DNA of 64,000 nucleotides from an uncultured Clostridia bacterium (GCA_946550725.1 CAMNQX010000007.1:23656-87655); one strand, 5' to 3'; shown: positions 53,567 through 62,369, counted from the stretch's first letter. Translations and numbers: made by a program. Notes: a model not told the origin generated them from the letters alone.

Positions 53567-54295
53567 TCACTCTTTTACACTCAGATAGAAGTCCAGCGTG
53601 CGGAAGCCCCGCTCCAGTTGGGTGGTCAGGTAGTCCGACGCTAGGGCGGCGAACCGCCCTAATTGCTCCCCCGGCAGGCGGAAGGAAAACAGCCGCTTGG
53701 GGTCGCCGGAGACGATGTGCCGCATGGCACACAGCATCTCCGCCGTCAGGGCCGCGCCGTCGCCGCAGGCGGCGCAGCTCACCACCCCGGCGGTCAGGTT
53801 GAGCCGGGGCTCCCGCGGCTCCTCGCCGCACCGGGCGCAGCCGTCCAGCAACGGCGCATACCCGGCGAGGGCCATGCACTTCCAGTCAAAGGCCGCCCGG
53901 ACCAGCTCGGGGGGCTTTTTCAGCGTGTCCAGGGCATAGAGGCTGTTGAGCAGCAGGGACAGCAGCTCCGGGTTGTCCTCCCCCTCCACCGCCACCGCCT
54001 CGCACACCTCGGCAAAATAGGAACCGAGGGCCAGCCGGGTCAGGTCTTCCCGCACCCCGCGAAACTCCTGAAGGGTCGCCGCCTCCTGAAGGGTCCAGCG
54101 GCCCTGATACTCAAACCAGGTCATGTCCGAGTACACCAAAAGTTGGCTCCCCGCCGCCAGAGGGCTGTTTTTCCGGCGGCAGCCACGGGCTTTGACGGTC
54201 ACCTTCCCCTGTCCCTTGGCCAGGACGGTCAAGATCTTGTCCGACTCCTTGTACTGCACCTCCCGCAGGACGATGCCTTGGGTCACGATATGCAC
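53567..54295 (-). CDS. recO: DNA repair protein RecO
   Basis: 242 residues. Loads RecA with RecR and anneals strands. OB-fold N-terminus (TQGIVLREVQYKESDKILTVL), GRWTLQEA, and the central zinc site CARCGEEP...CAACGDG of Gram-positive RecO. Normal length. Starts 2 bp after era, the conserved order in Firmicutes. Confidence 0.96.
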   Translation of the reverse strand: MHIVTQGIVLREVQYKESDKILTVLAKGQGKVTVKARGCRRKNSPLAAGSQLLVYSDMTWFEYQGRWTLQEAATLQEFRGVREDLTRLALGSYFAEVCEAVAVEGEDNPELLSLLLNSLYALDTLKKPPELVRAAFDWKCMALAGYAPLLDGCARCGEEPREPRLNLTAGVVSCAACGDGAALTAEMLCAMRHIVSGDPKRLFSFRLPGEQLGRFAALASDYLTTQLERGFRTLDFYLSVKE

Positions 54296-54297
54296 CC

Positions 54298-55194
54298 TTA
54301 CTCCTCCCGGTAGCCGAAATTCTGCACCTGGGTCAGGCTGGCCCGCCAGTTCTCCTTCACCTTCACCCAGGTCTCCAAAAACACCTTCGCGCCCATGAAC
54401 CGCTCCATATCCTCCCGGGCCAGGGTGGAGATCTTTTTCAGCATGGCGCCCTTTTTGCCGATGATGATGCCCTTGTGGGATTCCTTCTCACAGTAGATGG
54501 TGGCCTCGCACTCGATCACGTCGTCCCGGTCCCGCTGGGCAAACTTCGTCAGCTCCACCGCCGTGCCGTGGGGGACCTCCTTGTCCAGACAAAGGAGCAG
54601 CTTCTCCCGCAGAATTTCCGCGCACACCTGCCGCTCGGGCTGGTCAGTGGTCACGTCATCGGGGAACAGCGCGGGACCCACGGGCAGAAGCTCCATGGCG
54701 AGGGCGGTCAGCTCCTCCAGCCCCTCCTTCGTTCTGGCGGAGATAGGCATGACGGCGTGCCAGGTGTGGGCCGCGCCGTAGGCCGCCATAACGGCCAGCA
54801 GATCCTCCTTTTTCACCGTGTCCACCTTGTTGATGACCAGCACGGCAGGCGCGCCCAGGGATTTGATGCGGGCAATCAGCTCCGCCTCCGGTTCGCCGAT
54901 CTTGGGCACAGGCTCCACCAGGAGAAACACCCCGTCCACGTCGGCCACGCTGTGGCGCACCACCTGGGTCATGTACTCGTCCAGGCGGGAGCGGGCCTTG
55001 TGCAGCCCCGGCGTGTCCAGCAAAACCAGCTGCCCCTCGGGGCGGTTGACCACCCCGGTGATGCGGTTGCGGGTGGTCTGGGGCTTGGGGGAGACGATGG
55101 CGATCTTCTCCCCGACGAGGGCGTTGGTCAACGTGGACTTGCCCACGTTGGGCCGGCCCACAATGGAGATCACGCCGCATTTTTTGTCGCTCAT
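54298..55194 (-). CDS. era: GTPase Era
   Basis: 298 residues. Binds 16S rRNA 3' end during 30S assembly. G1 GRPNVGKSTL, G2 PQTTRN, G3 DTPGLHKA, G4 NKVD; the C-terminal KH domain carries GIIIGKKGAMLKKI (GxxG loop). Complete and normal. Part of the conserved ybeY-era-recO neighbourhood, here with extra genes between ybeY and era. Confidence 0.98.
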   Translation of the reverse strand: MSDKKCGVISIVGRPNVGKSTLTNALVGEKIAIVSPKPQTTRNRITGVVNRPEGQLVLLDTPGLHKARSRLDEYMTQVVRHSVADVDGVFLLVEPVPKIGEPEAELIARIKSLGAPAVLVINKVDTVKKEDLLAVMAAYGAAHTWHAVMPISARTKEGLEELTALAMELLPVGPALFPDDVTTDQPERQVCAEILREKLLLCLDKEVPHGTAVELTKFAQRDRDDVIECEATIYCEKESHKGIIIGKKGAMLKKISTLAREDMERFMGAKVFLETWVKVKENWRASLTQVQNFGYREE

Positions 55195-55224
55195 AGATTT
55201 TCCCTCATTTCTTTGGCCCTTGGT

Positions 55225-55443
55225 TTATCGGTTGACCTCCCGGTTGTCGGTGCGGCCCATGAGCCAATCCACCGACACCCCGTAATACTCCGCAATTTTC
55301 ATTAAGGTATCATAATGGGTCTTCGAGCCATCCTTCTCCAGCCGATGATAGCTGCGAAGTGGGCATCCGACCGCCTCCGCCGCCTGCTCTTGGGTCATTC
55401 CCGCTTCTGTTCGGAGCAGTTTTAATCTTTCGTTAAAAATCAT
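55225..55443 (-). CDS. XRE-family transcriptional regulator
   Basis: 72 residues. A single Cro/CI helix-turn-helix: ERLKLLRTEAGMTQEQAAEA, recognition region GCPLRSYHRLEKDGS, then IAEYYGVSVDWLMGRTD, a common ending of HTH_3 proteins. It faces away from a 60-residue gene, and the gap holds two inverted-repeat operators over a consensus promoter. A local repressor is likely. Confidence 0.92.
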   Translation of the reverse strand: MIFNERLKLLRTEAGMTQEQAAEAVGCPLRSYHRLEKDGSKTHYDTLMKIAEYYGVSVDWLMGRTDNREVNR

Positions 55444-55456
55444 TTGTATCTCCCTC

Positions 55457-55505
55457 TTGACAAGCCACTAATGGCGTATTATAATTTAAGCCATAAGTGG
55501 CTTAA
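55457..55505 (+). promoter_or_regulatory. consensus promoter with two operators
   Basis: TTGACA (55457-55462), 17 bp, TATAAT (55480-55485). Operator 2 is the 8 bp perfect repeat TTAAGCCA-TAAG-TGGCTTAA (55486-55505), at the transcription start. Operator 1, AAGCCA-CTAA-TGGCGT (55462-55477), lies within the spacer. The same half-site AAGCCA occurs in both. Confidence 0.88.
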
Positions 55506-55526
55506 ATGCAACAGGAGGTTTTCATC

Positions 55527-55709
55527 ATGGACAATCAAATTCCCGCCATCGTGGAAGACTTATATCCCTATTTCGTCATGTCCCCCGACCCTGCACGTTG
55601 GCCGGACTATTTGCAGGACGACCCCATAAAAGGCCACGGCCTTTATGCCTTTTACCAAGGGCTTCGTCTGGGCCTCCAAATCGCCGCCGCAGGATTGGAG
55701 ACGGTCTGA
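55527..55709 (+). CDS. small hypothetical protein beside an XRE regulator
   Basis: 60 residues. Contains DPARWPDYLQDDP and a C-terminal hydrophobic helix (YAFYQGLRLGLQIAAAGL). No known domain recognised. ATG 55527 follows AGGAGG at good spacing; an in-frame ATG at 55506 falls on operator 2. It ends one base before the stop of the convergent lipoprotein gene. Expression from a perfect promoter under two operators suggests it is normally held off by the XRE protein. Confidence 0.75.
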   Translation: MDNQIPAIVEDLYPYFVMSPDPARWPDYLQDDPIKGHGLYAFYQGLRLGLQIAAAGLETV

Positions 55710-56552
55710 CTATGCCTCCCCGTGGTAATTGAGGTCGTACCATTTTACCGCTTCGTCGTAAATGGGGCTGTTTTCCTCCGGCGGGCCAAAGGTTTTTCGG
55801 TAGACCTCTACCAATTCCCCATCGATCCGGTCGCGCACCGCCAAGTCTTGGCTTTCCACCACGTTGGGATAGCACAACTCGATCTCCCGCACGCAGACCA
55901 TTTCATCCTTTTCCCACCGGTATACCTCGTGAACACCTGATGCCGCACTGCCGTGAATATAGTTGTATACCGCCTGCTGTTCTTCATCGGCATGCAAGCC
56001 ATGGCCTACAAAAGACCCGCCGTAGAGAAATTTCCCCTGCCCTTCATCCCAAACATACAGTTCTTCGCGCATGTTGGTGGCAAACCACACATCAGGATAG
56101 GTAAAGTCCATATATCCGTCGAAATTAGCGTCGATCTGGTTTCCATGGTGAGCATCGATAAAGCCGCCGTCTTCTATTTCAAACGTCTGAATGGGAGTTT
56201 CCAGGTCAGACTTCTCCCACACAGCTATGGTCTGACGATATCCGCCCAACTCTGATTCCGTATTCTCTTCCCCGCGCTCCACCGTCACCAGCACCGTGCC
56301 CAGCTTGCCGCCGGTGGGCACCTCAAAAGCATCGTGGGTGTCGTCGATGGGAAAGCCCCACAGCTCCTTGACCTCCTCCGTGGGTTCCGGGGTGGGCGTA
56401 GGTGTGGGCATAGGAGTTGGAGTTGCCGTTGGGCTGGGCGTGATGACCTCACTGGGGCTGGGCACGGGCGTCACCGCCTCCTTCGCCCCGCACCCCGCCA
56501 GGAGGAACAGCAACGCCGCTAGCGCGGTAAATAGAGCGCAAATTCGTCTCAT
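55710..56552 (-). CDS. lipoprotein with XAC2610-like domain
   Basis: 280 residues. Lipobox LLAGC at about 21, then a Pro/Thr linker (about 28-60, PTPTPTPEPT) and a beta-rich domain with GGFIDAHHGNQIDANFDGYMD, an acidic Ca-type loop also seen in XAC2610-like and FG-GAP proteins, then a C-terminal segment with DGELVEVYRKTFG. Surface exposed, function unknown. It overlaps the acyltransferase stop by 4 bp, so both belong to one operon. Confidence 0.85.
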   Translation of the reverse strand: MRRICALFTALAALLFLLAGCGAKEAVTPVPSPSEVITPSPTATPTPMPTPTPTPEPTEEVKELWGFPIDDTHDAFEVPTGGKLGTVLVTVERGEENTESELGGYRQTIAVWEKSDLETPIQTFEIEDGGFIDAHHGNQIDANFDGYMDFTYPDVWFATNMREELYVWDEGQGKFLYGGSFVGHGLHADEEQQAVYNYIHGSAASGVHEVYRWEKDEMVCVREIELCYPNVVESQDLAVRDRIDGELVEVYRKTFGPPEENSPIYDEAVKWYDLNYHGEA

Positions 56553-57598
56553 GTCTCGCCTCTCCCTTTCCGCAATTTGTCTATCCCTTTCATAACCGCC
56601 GCCGTCAGCCACTGGATGACCTGGGCCATGAGGCAGGAGAGGGTGACGGTGGTCAACACCGTCAGGGGCATCCAACAAAGCCGCTGGTGGGCGGCGGGGA
56701 CGGCGGCGATGAGCCTGGGGTAGACCAGCTGGTCCGCCACATAGGACACCAGATACATCCCCAGGGACAACTTCGCCACCCGCTCCACCAGCCAGGCAAG
56801 CGGCCTGGGGGCGGACTTGACCTTCACCAGGGCGGAGAAGAGCAGCGCGGCCTGGAGGGTCAATACCCAACTGCCCCATTTGTCCTCCGGGATCAAGCTG
56901 TACGGCCTGCCGTGGGCGGTCCAGTATCCCTTGATCCCTATGGCCGCCGCCAGCGCGGCCCAGCCCAACAGCAGCTGCCAGCTTTTCGCCTTCAACGGGT
57001 GTTCCCGCAGCCACGCCCCTAAAACGTAATAAGTCAGCGGGTAGACGGTCACCCACCACTGGGGCAGGATCTGCCCCCATTGGTTCACCAGGCTGGGCAG
57101 GGCGGTCATCCCGACCAGCGTCAGCACCAGCGCGCCCCTGGCCTTGTCGTTCAGGGCGTTCCATGCGGCGTTCAAAAAGGGGCTGAGGAGAAACAGACCG
57201 ATATACATTTCAATGTACCATGCGTAAGGGGCGGCGGTGAAGTCCAGCACCCGCCGCACCATCCCCAGCGGGGAGATGGACTCCTTCAGGACGGTCACCT
57301 GAAACGCCAGGCATACCGCGCACGCCCCCAGGTAGGTGAGCAGCACAGGCAGCAGCTTGAAGTAATAGCCCTTGGACCACTCCCGGTGGATGCAGGTGTA
57401 CCCCGTCAGCACCAGAAACAGCGGCACGCAGGTCATGCAAAGCATCCGCACCATGCAGGCCAGCAGCATGGTTTTCCCCACCGCGGGCGTCTCATAAAAG
57501 CCGTTTTTAAGGAAAAAGTGGATGCTGAGCACCAGCACCCCCGCTGTGGCCCGCACCAGATCCAGGCCGAAGTCCCGCTTGTTCCCTGTCTGTTCCAT
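56549..57598 (-). CDS. acyltransferase-3 family membrane protein
   Basis: 349 residues, about ten membrane helices. Acyl_transf_3 pattern: DFGLDLVRATAGVLVLSIHFF (conserved Asp-Leu-x-R and His), then VPLFLVLTGY and AWYIEMYIGLFLLSPFL. Such proteins O-acetylate surface glycans. ATG 57598 is chosen as the family start; the longer open frame overlaps ybeY. It begins 5 bp after ybeY. Confidence 0.9.
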   Translation of the reverse strand: MEQTGNKRDFGLDLVRATAGVLVLSIHFFLKNGFYETPAVGKTMLLACMVRMLCMTCVPLFLVLTGYTCIHREWSKGYYFKLLPVLLTYLGACAVCLAFQVTVLKESISPLGMVRRVLDFTAAPYAWYIEMYIGLFLLSPFLNAAWNALNDKARGALVLTLVGMTALPSLVNQWGQILPQWWVTVYPLTYYVLGAWLREHPLKAKSWQLLLGWAALAAAIGIKGYWTAHGRPYSLIPEDKWGSWVLTLQAALLFSALVKVKSAPRPLAWLVERVAKLSLGMYLVSYVADQLVYPRLIAAVPAAHQRLCWMPLTVLTTVTLSCLMAQVIQWLTAAVMKGIDKLRKGRGET

Positions 57599-57603
57599 CT
57601 TCC

Positions 57604-58095
57604 TCACTTCTCTCTGGACAGCCCCAAGCTCTCCATGACCGCTTCCTCCCGCGCGCGCATCTGGGCCTTCATCGGTCCCTCGTCCAGGTGGTCGTAGCCC
57701 AGCAGGTGGAGCACCGAGTGTACCGCCAGATAGGCCGTCTCCCGCTCCACACTGTGGCCGAACTCCTCCGCCTGGGCGCGGGCGCGCTCCAGAGAGATGC
57801 ACATATCCCCCAGGGGCACAAGGCCGGTGGCGGGGTCGGCGTCGTCTGCCGAGGGCTTGTCCCCCGGCGACAGTTCAAACATGGGGAAGCTGAGCACGTC
57901 GGTGTGGGCGTCCACCTCCCGCATCTCCTTGTTCACTGCCCGAATGCCCTCGTCGTCCGTCAGGAGCACGTCGATCTCGCAGGGCACGTCCACCCCCTCG
58001 GCATCCAGAGCGGCGGGAATGACCTTCGCCAACAGGGCCTCCACGGCGGCGGTGTCCTCCGTCACGTCGGCGGAAAAAATAATCTGGTGGTTCAT
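57604..58095 (-). CDS. ybeY: endoribonuclease YbeY
   Basis: 163 residues. Metal-dependent RNase for 16S rRNA 3' maturation and ribosome quality control. Zinc triad in HSVLHLLGYDH near 125; TDDEGIRAVNKEMREVDAHTDVLSFP is the other conserved block, and LGDMCISLE follows. Normal length. Its start overlaps the RAYT stop by 4 bp. Confidence 0.96.
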   Translation of the reverse strand: MNHQIIFSADVTEDTAAVEALLAKVIPAALDAEGVDVPCEIDVLLTDDEGIRAVNKEMREVDAHTDVLSFPMFELSPGDKPSADDADPATGLVPLGDMCISLERARAQAEEFGHSVERETAYLAVHSVLHLLGYDHLDEGPMKAQMRAREEAVMESLGLSREK

Positions 58096-58577
58096 CGGTC
58101 ATCCTCCTCATAATACGGGTCTTCCTTCCACTTGGCCGGGTTCGTCACAATGTACTCTTTGATGCGTAAATAGTCTCGCTCACCACGTATAATGTGGTCG
58201 TAATAAGAGCGCTGCCAGATGGGGCGGCCACATTTCTGCGTGACCATTCTTTTAAGATACCGCACCATCCACGGTATCGTAGGGGCCGATGTCCTCATCG
58301 GCCCGCTTGCTTCTTCTTTTTGGGGCGGTATCGCGAATACCACATGAATATGATTGGGCATTACAACATACTGATCCACGTTTGGCATTTGGGACAAAAC
58401 ATCCTCCACGATCTTACCATATTTGGAAAGTTCAATATGCGGGCCGATGAGGACATCGGCCCCTACGCACCTACCCAACAAATGCTCCCTTTCTTTTACG
58501 CATACCGTCACAAAATAGTATCCCGAATCGCTATAATCCCATCTTTCCAACCGCAAAGGTTTTCGCTGCTCCATCAT
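58092..58577 (-). CDS. REP-associated tyrosine transposase (RAYT, Y1_Tnp) with two in-frame REP sequences
   Basis: 161 residues. IS200-like HUH single-strand transposase fold: an RLERWDYSDSGYYFVTVCVK strand, the metal-binding HIH in VVMPNHIHVVF (76-78) and the Tyr nucleophile region SYYDHIIRGERDYLRIKEYI (Tyr125/126). RAYTs act on REP palindromes in trans and carry no terminal repeats. Residues 38-46 (VGADVLIGP) and 91-100 (SGPMRTSAPT) are exact translations of REP copies, in opposite orientations, sitting in loops that are variable in the family. The frame stays open and all catalytic residues remain. It lies between phoH (6 bp gap) and ybeY (4 bp overlap). Confidence 0.92.
   Translation of the reverse strand: MMEQRKPLRLERWDYSDSGYYFVTVCVKEREHLLGRCVGADVLIGPHIELSKYGKIVEDVLSQMPNVDQYVVMPNHIHVVFAIPPQKEEASGPMRTSAPTIPWMVRYLKRMVTQKCGRPIWQRSYYDHIIRGERDYLRIKEYIVTNPAKWKEDPYYEEDDR
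58279..58305 (+). repeat. REP-like palindrome inside the RAYT gene
   Basis: GTAGGGGC-CGATG-TCCTC-ATCGG-CCCGC, identical to the copies at 5788 and 20654. On the coding (minus) strand it is read as SGPMRTSAPT. Confidence 0.93.
58441..58466 (-). repeat. REP-like palindrome inside the RAYT gene, inverted
   Basis: Inverted standard copy ending GGCCCCTAC. On the coding strand it reads VGADVLIGP. 135 bp separate it from the other internal copy. Confidence 0.93.
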
Positions 58578-58583
58578 TCTCCG

Positions 58584-59561
58584 TCACCGTTTCTCCCTTG
58601 CCTTGGCCCGTTTGGCCTCATCCGCCTCGTAGGCGGCGATGATGCGCTGGACGATGACGTGGCGCACCACGTCGCTTCCCGTCAGGCGGCAGATGGCGAT
58701 GTCCTCCACGTCCTTGAGCACCCGCATGGCCTCCTTCAGCCCCGACTGCTTGTCCGGGGGCAGGTCGATCTGGGTCACGTCGCCGGTGATGACGATCTTG
58801 GAGCCAAAGCCCATACGGGTGAGGAACATCTTCATCTGCTCCCGGCTGGTGTTCTGGGCCTCGTCCAGGATGATAAAGCTGTCGTCCAGGGTGCGGCCGC
58901 GCATATAGGCCAGGGGGGCCACCTCGATATTCCCCCGCTCCAGGTATTTCTGGTAGGTCTCCGGGCCGAGCATCTCAAAGAGCGCGTCGTAAAGGGGCCG
59001 CAGGTAGGGGTCTACCTTGGACTGCAGGTCGCCGGGCAAAAAGCCCAGCCGCTCTCCCGCCTCCACGGCGGGACGGGTGAGGATGATGCGGTTGACCTGC
59101 TTGTCCCGAAAGGCGGCCACGGCGGCGGCCACCGCCAGATAGGTCTTGCCGGTGCCCGCGGGGCCGACCCCCAGGGTGACGGCGTTTTTGGCGATGGCCT
59201 CCACATACTTCTTCTGGCCGATGGTCTTGGCCTTGATGGGCTTGCCCTTGGCTGTGACGCACAGCACGTCGGCGGCGATCTCCCCGATCTTATCCTCCGC
59301 CCCGGCCCGCACCAGCTCCAGCACATAGCGCACCGTCTGGTCGCTGATGCTCTCTCCCCGGGCGGAGAGGGCCAGAAGCCCCTGGATGGCCTTCACCGCC
59401 AGCATCACGTTTTCCGGCTCCCCCGAGACCTTCAGCTCCGAGTCCCGGGACACCACGTTCACATGGAGGCTCTCCTCCAAAATGCGGATATTCTCGTCAA
59501 AGGAACCGAAGAGGTTCACCGCCTCCTCCATGCGCTCCATGCTGATACTCTGTTCAAACAT
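58584..59561 (-). CDS. phoH: PhoH-family ATPase (PhoL)
   Basis: 325 residues. N-terminal KH-like region, then a P-loop domain with Walker [30 protein letters not shown], Walker [10 protein letters not shown] and [11 protein letters not shown]. Works with YbeY in rRNA processing. Complete. It starts 30 bp after yqfD. Confidence 0.96.
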   Translation of the reverse strand: MFEQSISMERMEEAVNLFGSFDENIRILEESLHVNVVSRDSELKVSGEPENVMLAVKAIQGLLALSARGESISDQTVRYVLELVRAGAEDKIGEIAADVLCVTAKGKPIKAKTIGQKKYVEAIAKNAVTLGVGPAGTGKTYLAVAAAVAAFRDKQVNRIILTRPAVEAGERLGFLPGDLQSKVDPYLRPLYDALFEMLGPETYQKYLERGNIEVAPLAYMRGRTLDDSFIILDEAQNTSREQMKMFLTRMGFGSKIVITGDVTQIDLPPDKQSGLKEAMRVLKDVEDIAICRLTGSDVVRHVIVQRIIAAYEADEAKRAKAREKR

Positions 59562-59591
59562 CCAAACGTCTCCTCTTTTGTGTAGTCGTTT

Positions 59592-60785
59592 TTACTCTTC
59601 TACAGTGACTCCTATTTCTTGTTCACACTCCGCCAGCAGCGTCACCGTCAGCAAACCGTTCTGCTCCTTCACGCTCCAGTCGGTTTTCAGCACCTCGCCC
59701 TTTTCCGCCAGGGCGGCCAGCCGTTCCTCCAGGGCGGCGCGGAGGATGACCTCTCCCTTTTCTCTGTCGATGGAGGCCTGGGTCAGGGTGTACTCCCGGC
59801 ACACCTCCCGCCGAAGGGAGATGGGCAGCTCCCGGTCCCCCGGCAAAGACGGGGTGTGGTATTTTGTTATTTTATCATACCTCTCATAGGAAATTCCACC
59901 CCCCGGCGAAATTTTCACCCGCCGCCCGAAAATTTCCAGGCTCCACCGGGTCTTTTCCCGCCCGGTGTACTCCTTGGCCAAGGCGTTCAGGGGCATGGCG
60001 GCCTTCAGGGTGTGCCACGTGCGCGCCCACACCTTCCCCGTAGCCCGGACGGTCATGCCGCCCAGGTCGATGGTGCTGCCCTCCGGCTCCACAAAGTCCA
60101 CCCAGCTTCCAATGAGGGTGTCTCCCGCCGCCACCGTGTCCCCCTTCTCCACCAGCTGCTGGCCGCTGGTGGTCTGGATCTTGGTGACGATGCCGGGGTA
60201 TTTGGCGGCGATGTGGGCCGGCTCGTCCTCCTCCATCAGCTCGGGGCGGGGGTCGCCCTCCCGCACCAGCACCTCCGCCACCATCCCGTGGAGGTTGATG
60301 GACATCCAGGACAGCTGGGGCAGCTCCAAAATGACCTCGTGGGTGATCTGCCGGGTGTCCAGACCCGGCCCGAAGGCACCGGGGCGTACCCCCCGCACCC
60401 GCAGCTGGGTGAGGATGGCCCCGGTGGGCACCTTCACGTTCCCCGCCACCCGCACCGTCACCACAAAGCGGCTGAGCACCGCCACCACCGCGATGCACGC
60501 CGCCATGCCCGCCAAAAACACATACCGCCGCCGCAGCTTCCAAAACGTTCCCGGCAGCCCGCCCCGGCGGAGGAGGCGCACCTCCCACTGGCCCTTCTGC
60601 CCCAGGGCGGTGACCTTCCCCGCGTCCACAAAGGCCACCCGGCACGTCCAGGTGACCTCGTCCAGCCGCTGGGGCTTCCAGAAGCCGATACCCTCCCGGG
60701 CGCAGCGGTTGAAAAACTCCTCGCAGGCGGCGCCCTGCACCTGCACCTCCGCCCAGCCGCGAATGGCGTTGGCCGCCTTTTGCAT
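59592..60785 (-). CDS. yqfD: sporulation protein YqfD
   Basis: 397 residues. Soluble N-terminal domain, one membrane helix (about 88-108, FLAGMAACIAVVAVLSRFVV) and a large outer domain with VRGVRPGAFGPGLDTRQ and MSINLHGMVAEVLVREGDP, the YqfD pattern. Made in the mother cell under sigma E in B. subtilis and needed for engulfment-stage development. Follows yqfC by 10 bp. Confidence 0.95.
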   Translation of the reverse strand: MQKAANAIRGWAEVQVQGAACEEFFNRCAREGIGFWKPQRLDEVTWTCRVAFVDAGKVTALGQKGQWEVRLLRRGGLPGTFWKLRRRYVFLAGMAACIAVVAVLSRFVVTVRVAGNVKVPTGAILTQLRVRGVRPGAFGPGLDTRQITHEVILELPQLSWMSINLHGMVAEVLVREGDPRPELMEEDEPAHIAAKYPGIVTKIQTTSGQQLVEKGDTVAAGDTLIGSWVDFVEPEGSTIDLGGMTVRATGKVWARTWHTLKAAMPLNALAKEYTGREKTRWSLEIFGRRVKISPGGGISYERYDKITKYHTPSLPGDRELPISLRREVCREYTLTQASIDREKGEVILRAALEERLAALAEKGEVLKTDWSVKEQNGLLTVTLLAECEQEIGVTVEE

Positions 60786-60795
60786 ACGCTCCCTC

Positions 60796-61077
60796 CTATT
60801 CCAGCTCCACGCCGAAGATCTGCCCTGTAATGAGCAGCTCTCCCGCGTTCATCACCTTCAGCTCCAGCTCCAGACCCTTCACCCGAATGGCCACCTTGCC
60901 CCCGCCGATGTGGATCTCCCGGGGGTCATAGGCCAAAATGCCCCGGTGGTTCTCCACCCGCAGTTGCTTGTCGCCGATCAGCTCGATGAGAGGCAGGCCC
61001 GCCACCGCGTCGGCGGGCAGGTCGAAGATCTGCGCCATCTTTTCCGCAAAGCCCCTCCGGCGCACCTTTTCCTCCAT
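60796..61077 (-). CDS. yqfC: sporulation protein YqfC
   Basis: 93 residues, typical. YabP/YqfC fold: LPLIELIGDKQLRVENHRGI, LAYDPREIHIGGG and ELLITGQIFGVELE. ATG 61077 begins the family region; the upstream open frame is in the gap to ylbJ. Divergent from ylbJ, another sporulation gene. Confidence 0.94.
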   Translation of the reverse strand: MEEKVRRRGFAEKMAQIFDLPADAVAGLPLIELIGDKQLRVENHRGILAYDPREIHIGGGKVAIRVKGLELELKVMNAGELLITGQIFGVELE

Positions 61078-61202
61078 GTCCACACCCCCGTCCCAAAACC
61101 TTATGCGGCGAAACCGGGGTTCATAACAAAAAACGGACGGCATACGGTCAAGCCGTGGGCGCATAACCTCCCGTATTCCACGAAAACACGGAGGTCATCC
61201 CC

Positions 61203-62369
61203 ATGCTCTGGCGCATCGTTCGTTCTCAAAAGACCCGCGACCTCTTCTTTGGCCTGGCGTTGGCTGTCACCACCGCCGGGCTGATGGTCTTTCCCCAAGA
61301 ATGTCTCGCCGCCGCCAAGACCGGCCTCGCCCTGTGCGGCAACGTGATCGTCCCGTCCCTGTTCCCCTTCTTCGTGCTGTCCTCCCTGGTGGTGGACCTG
61401 GGGCTGGCGGGGTATCTGGGCCGCGCGTTGGAGCCGGTGATGCGCCCGCTGTTCCGGGTCAACGGCTCCTGCGCCACGGCGCTGGCCCTGGGCTTTATCG
61501 GCGGCTACCCCGTGGGGGCGCGCACCGCCATCACCCTCTACCGGCAGGGCCAGTGCACCAAGGCGGAGGCCCAGCGGCTGCTGGCCTTCTGCAACAACTC
61601 CGGCCCCGCCTTCATTCTGGGCGTGGTGGGGGCGGGGGTGTTCCAAAGCGGGCGGCTGGGCATCCTTTTGTACCTCACCCACATGGCCGCGTCCTGCCTG
61701 GTGGGCCTCATCTTCCGTTTCTACGGCCCCAGGGAGGACGCCCCGGCCCACGCCGCCCCCACCTTCCAGGCCAAACGGTTCACCGCCGCCTTTACCCAGG
61801 CGGTCACCGGCGCCATGACCTCCACCCTCAACATCTGCGCCTTCGTCCTGTTTTTTACCGTCATGCTGCGGCTGCTGGTGCTGGCGGGGATCATCCCTGC
61901 CCTGGCGGGCTTTTGGGGTCAGGTGTTGGCCCCCCTGGGCTTTGACGAAAGCTGGGCCGCCCAGCTCCTCACCGGGCTGGTGGAGCTGTCCTCCGGGGTC
62001 GCGGGGCTGACGGGCAGCGGCCATCTGGCGGGCCGGGCGGCCATGGCGGCGTTCATGCTGGGGTGGGCGGGGGTGTCCATCCACTGCCAGGTGCTCACCT
62101 TCCTGGCCGACTCCGGCCTCTCCCCCGGCACCTACTTTCTGGGCAAGCTGCTCCACGGCTGTGTCTCCGCCGCGCTGGTGTGGCTCCTGGCCCGGTTCCT
62201 GCCCCAGGGGCTTCCCGTGGGGCTGGTGCTGGCCGACCGGGTGGACGCCATCGCCGCCCTGGATTTCACCTCCGCCCTCACCGCGTCCACCGTGGCGGCC
62301 TGGTGTCTTTTGCTGATCTTTTTCCTTTTTTCGATTTTCTGTGGCAAACGCTGTCGAACCGTGGTATAA
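61203..62369 (+). CDS. ylbJ: sporulation integral membrane protein YlbJ
   Basis: 388 residues with about eight or nine membrane helices. Two nucleoside-recognition (gate) segments: CGNVIVPSLFPFFVLSSLVV near 40 and the LGFIGGYPVGARTAI motif near 95, then FCNNSGPAFILGVVG. YlbJ is required for a normal spore cortex in B. subtilis. No other functional assignment for its transport role can be made. Confidence 0.94.
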   Translation: MLWRIVRSQKTRDLFFGLALAVTTAGLMVFPQECLAAAKTGLALCGNVIVPSLFPFFVLSSLVVDLGLAGYLGRALEPVMRPLFRVNGSCATALALGFIGGYPVGARTAITLYRQGQCTKAEAQRLLAFCNNSGPAFILGVVGAGVFQSGRLGILLYLTHMAASCLVGLIFRFYGPREDAPAHAAPTFQAKRFTAAFTQAVTGAMTSTLNICAFVLFFTVMLRLLVLAGIIPALAGFWGQVLAPLGFDESWAAQLLTGLVELSSGVAGLTGSGHLAGRAAMAAFMLGWAGVSIHCQVLTFLADSGLSPGTYFLGKLLHGCVSAALVWLLARFLPQGLPVGLVLADRVDAIAALDFTSALTASTVAAWCLLLIFFLFSIFCGKRCRTVV

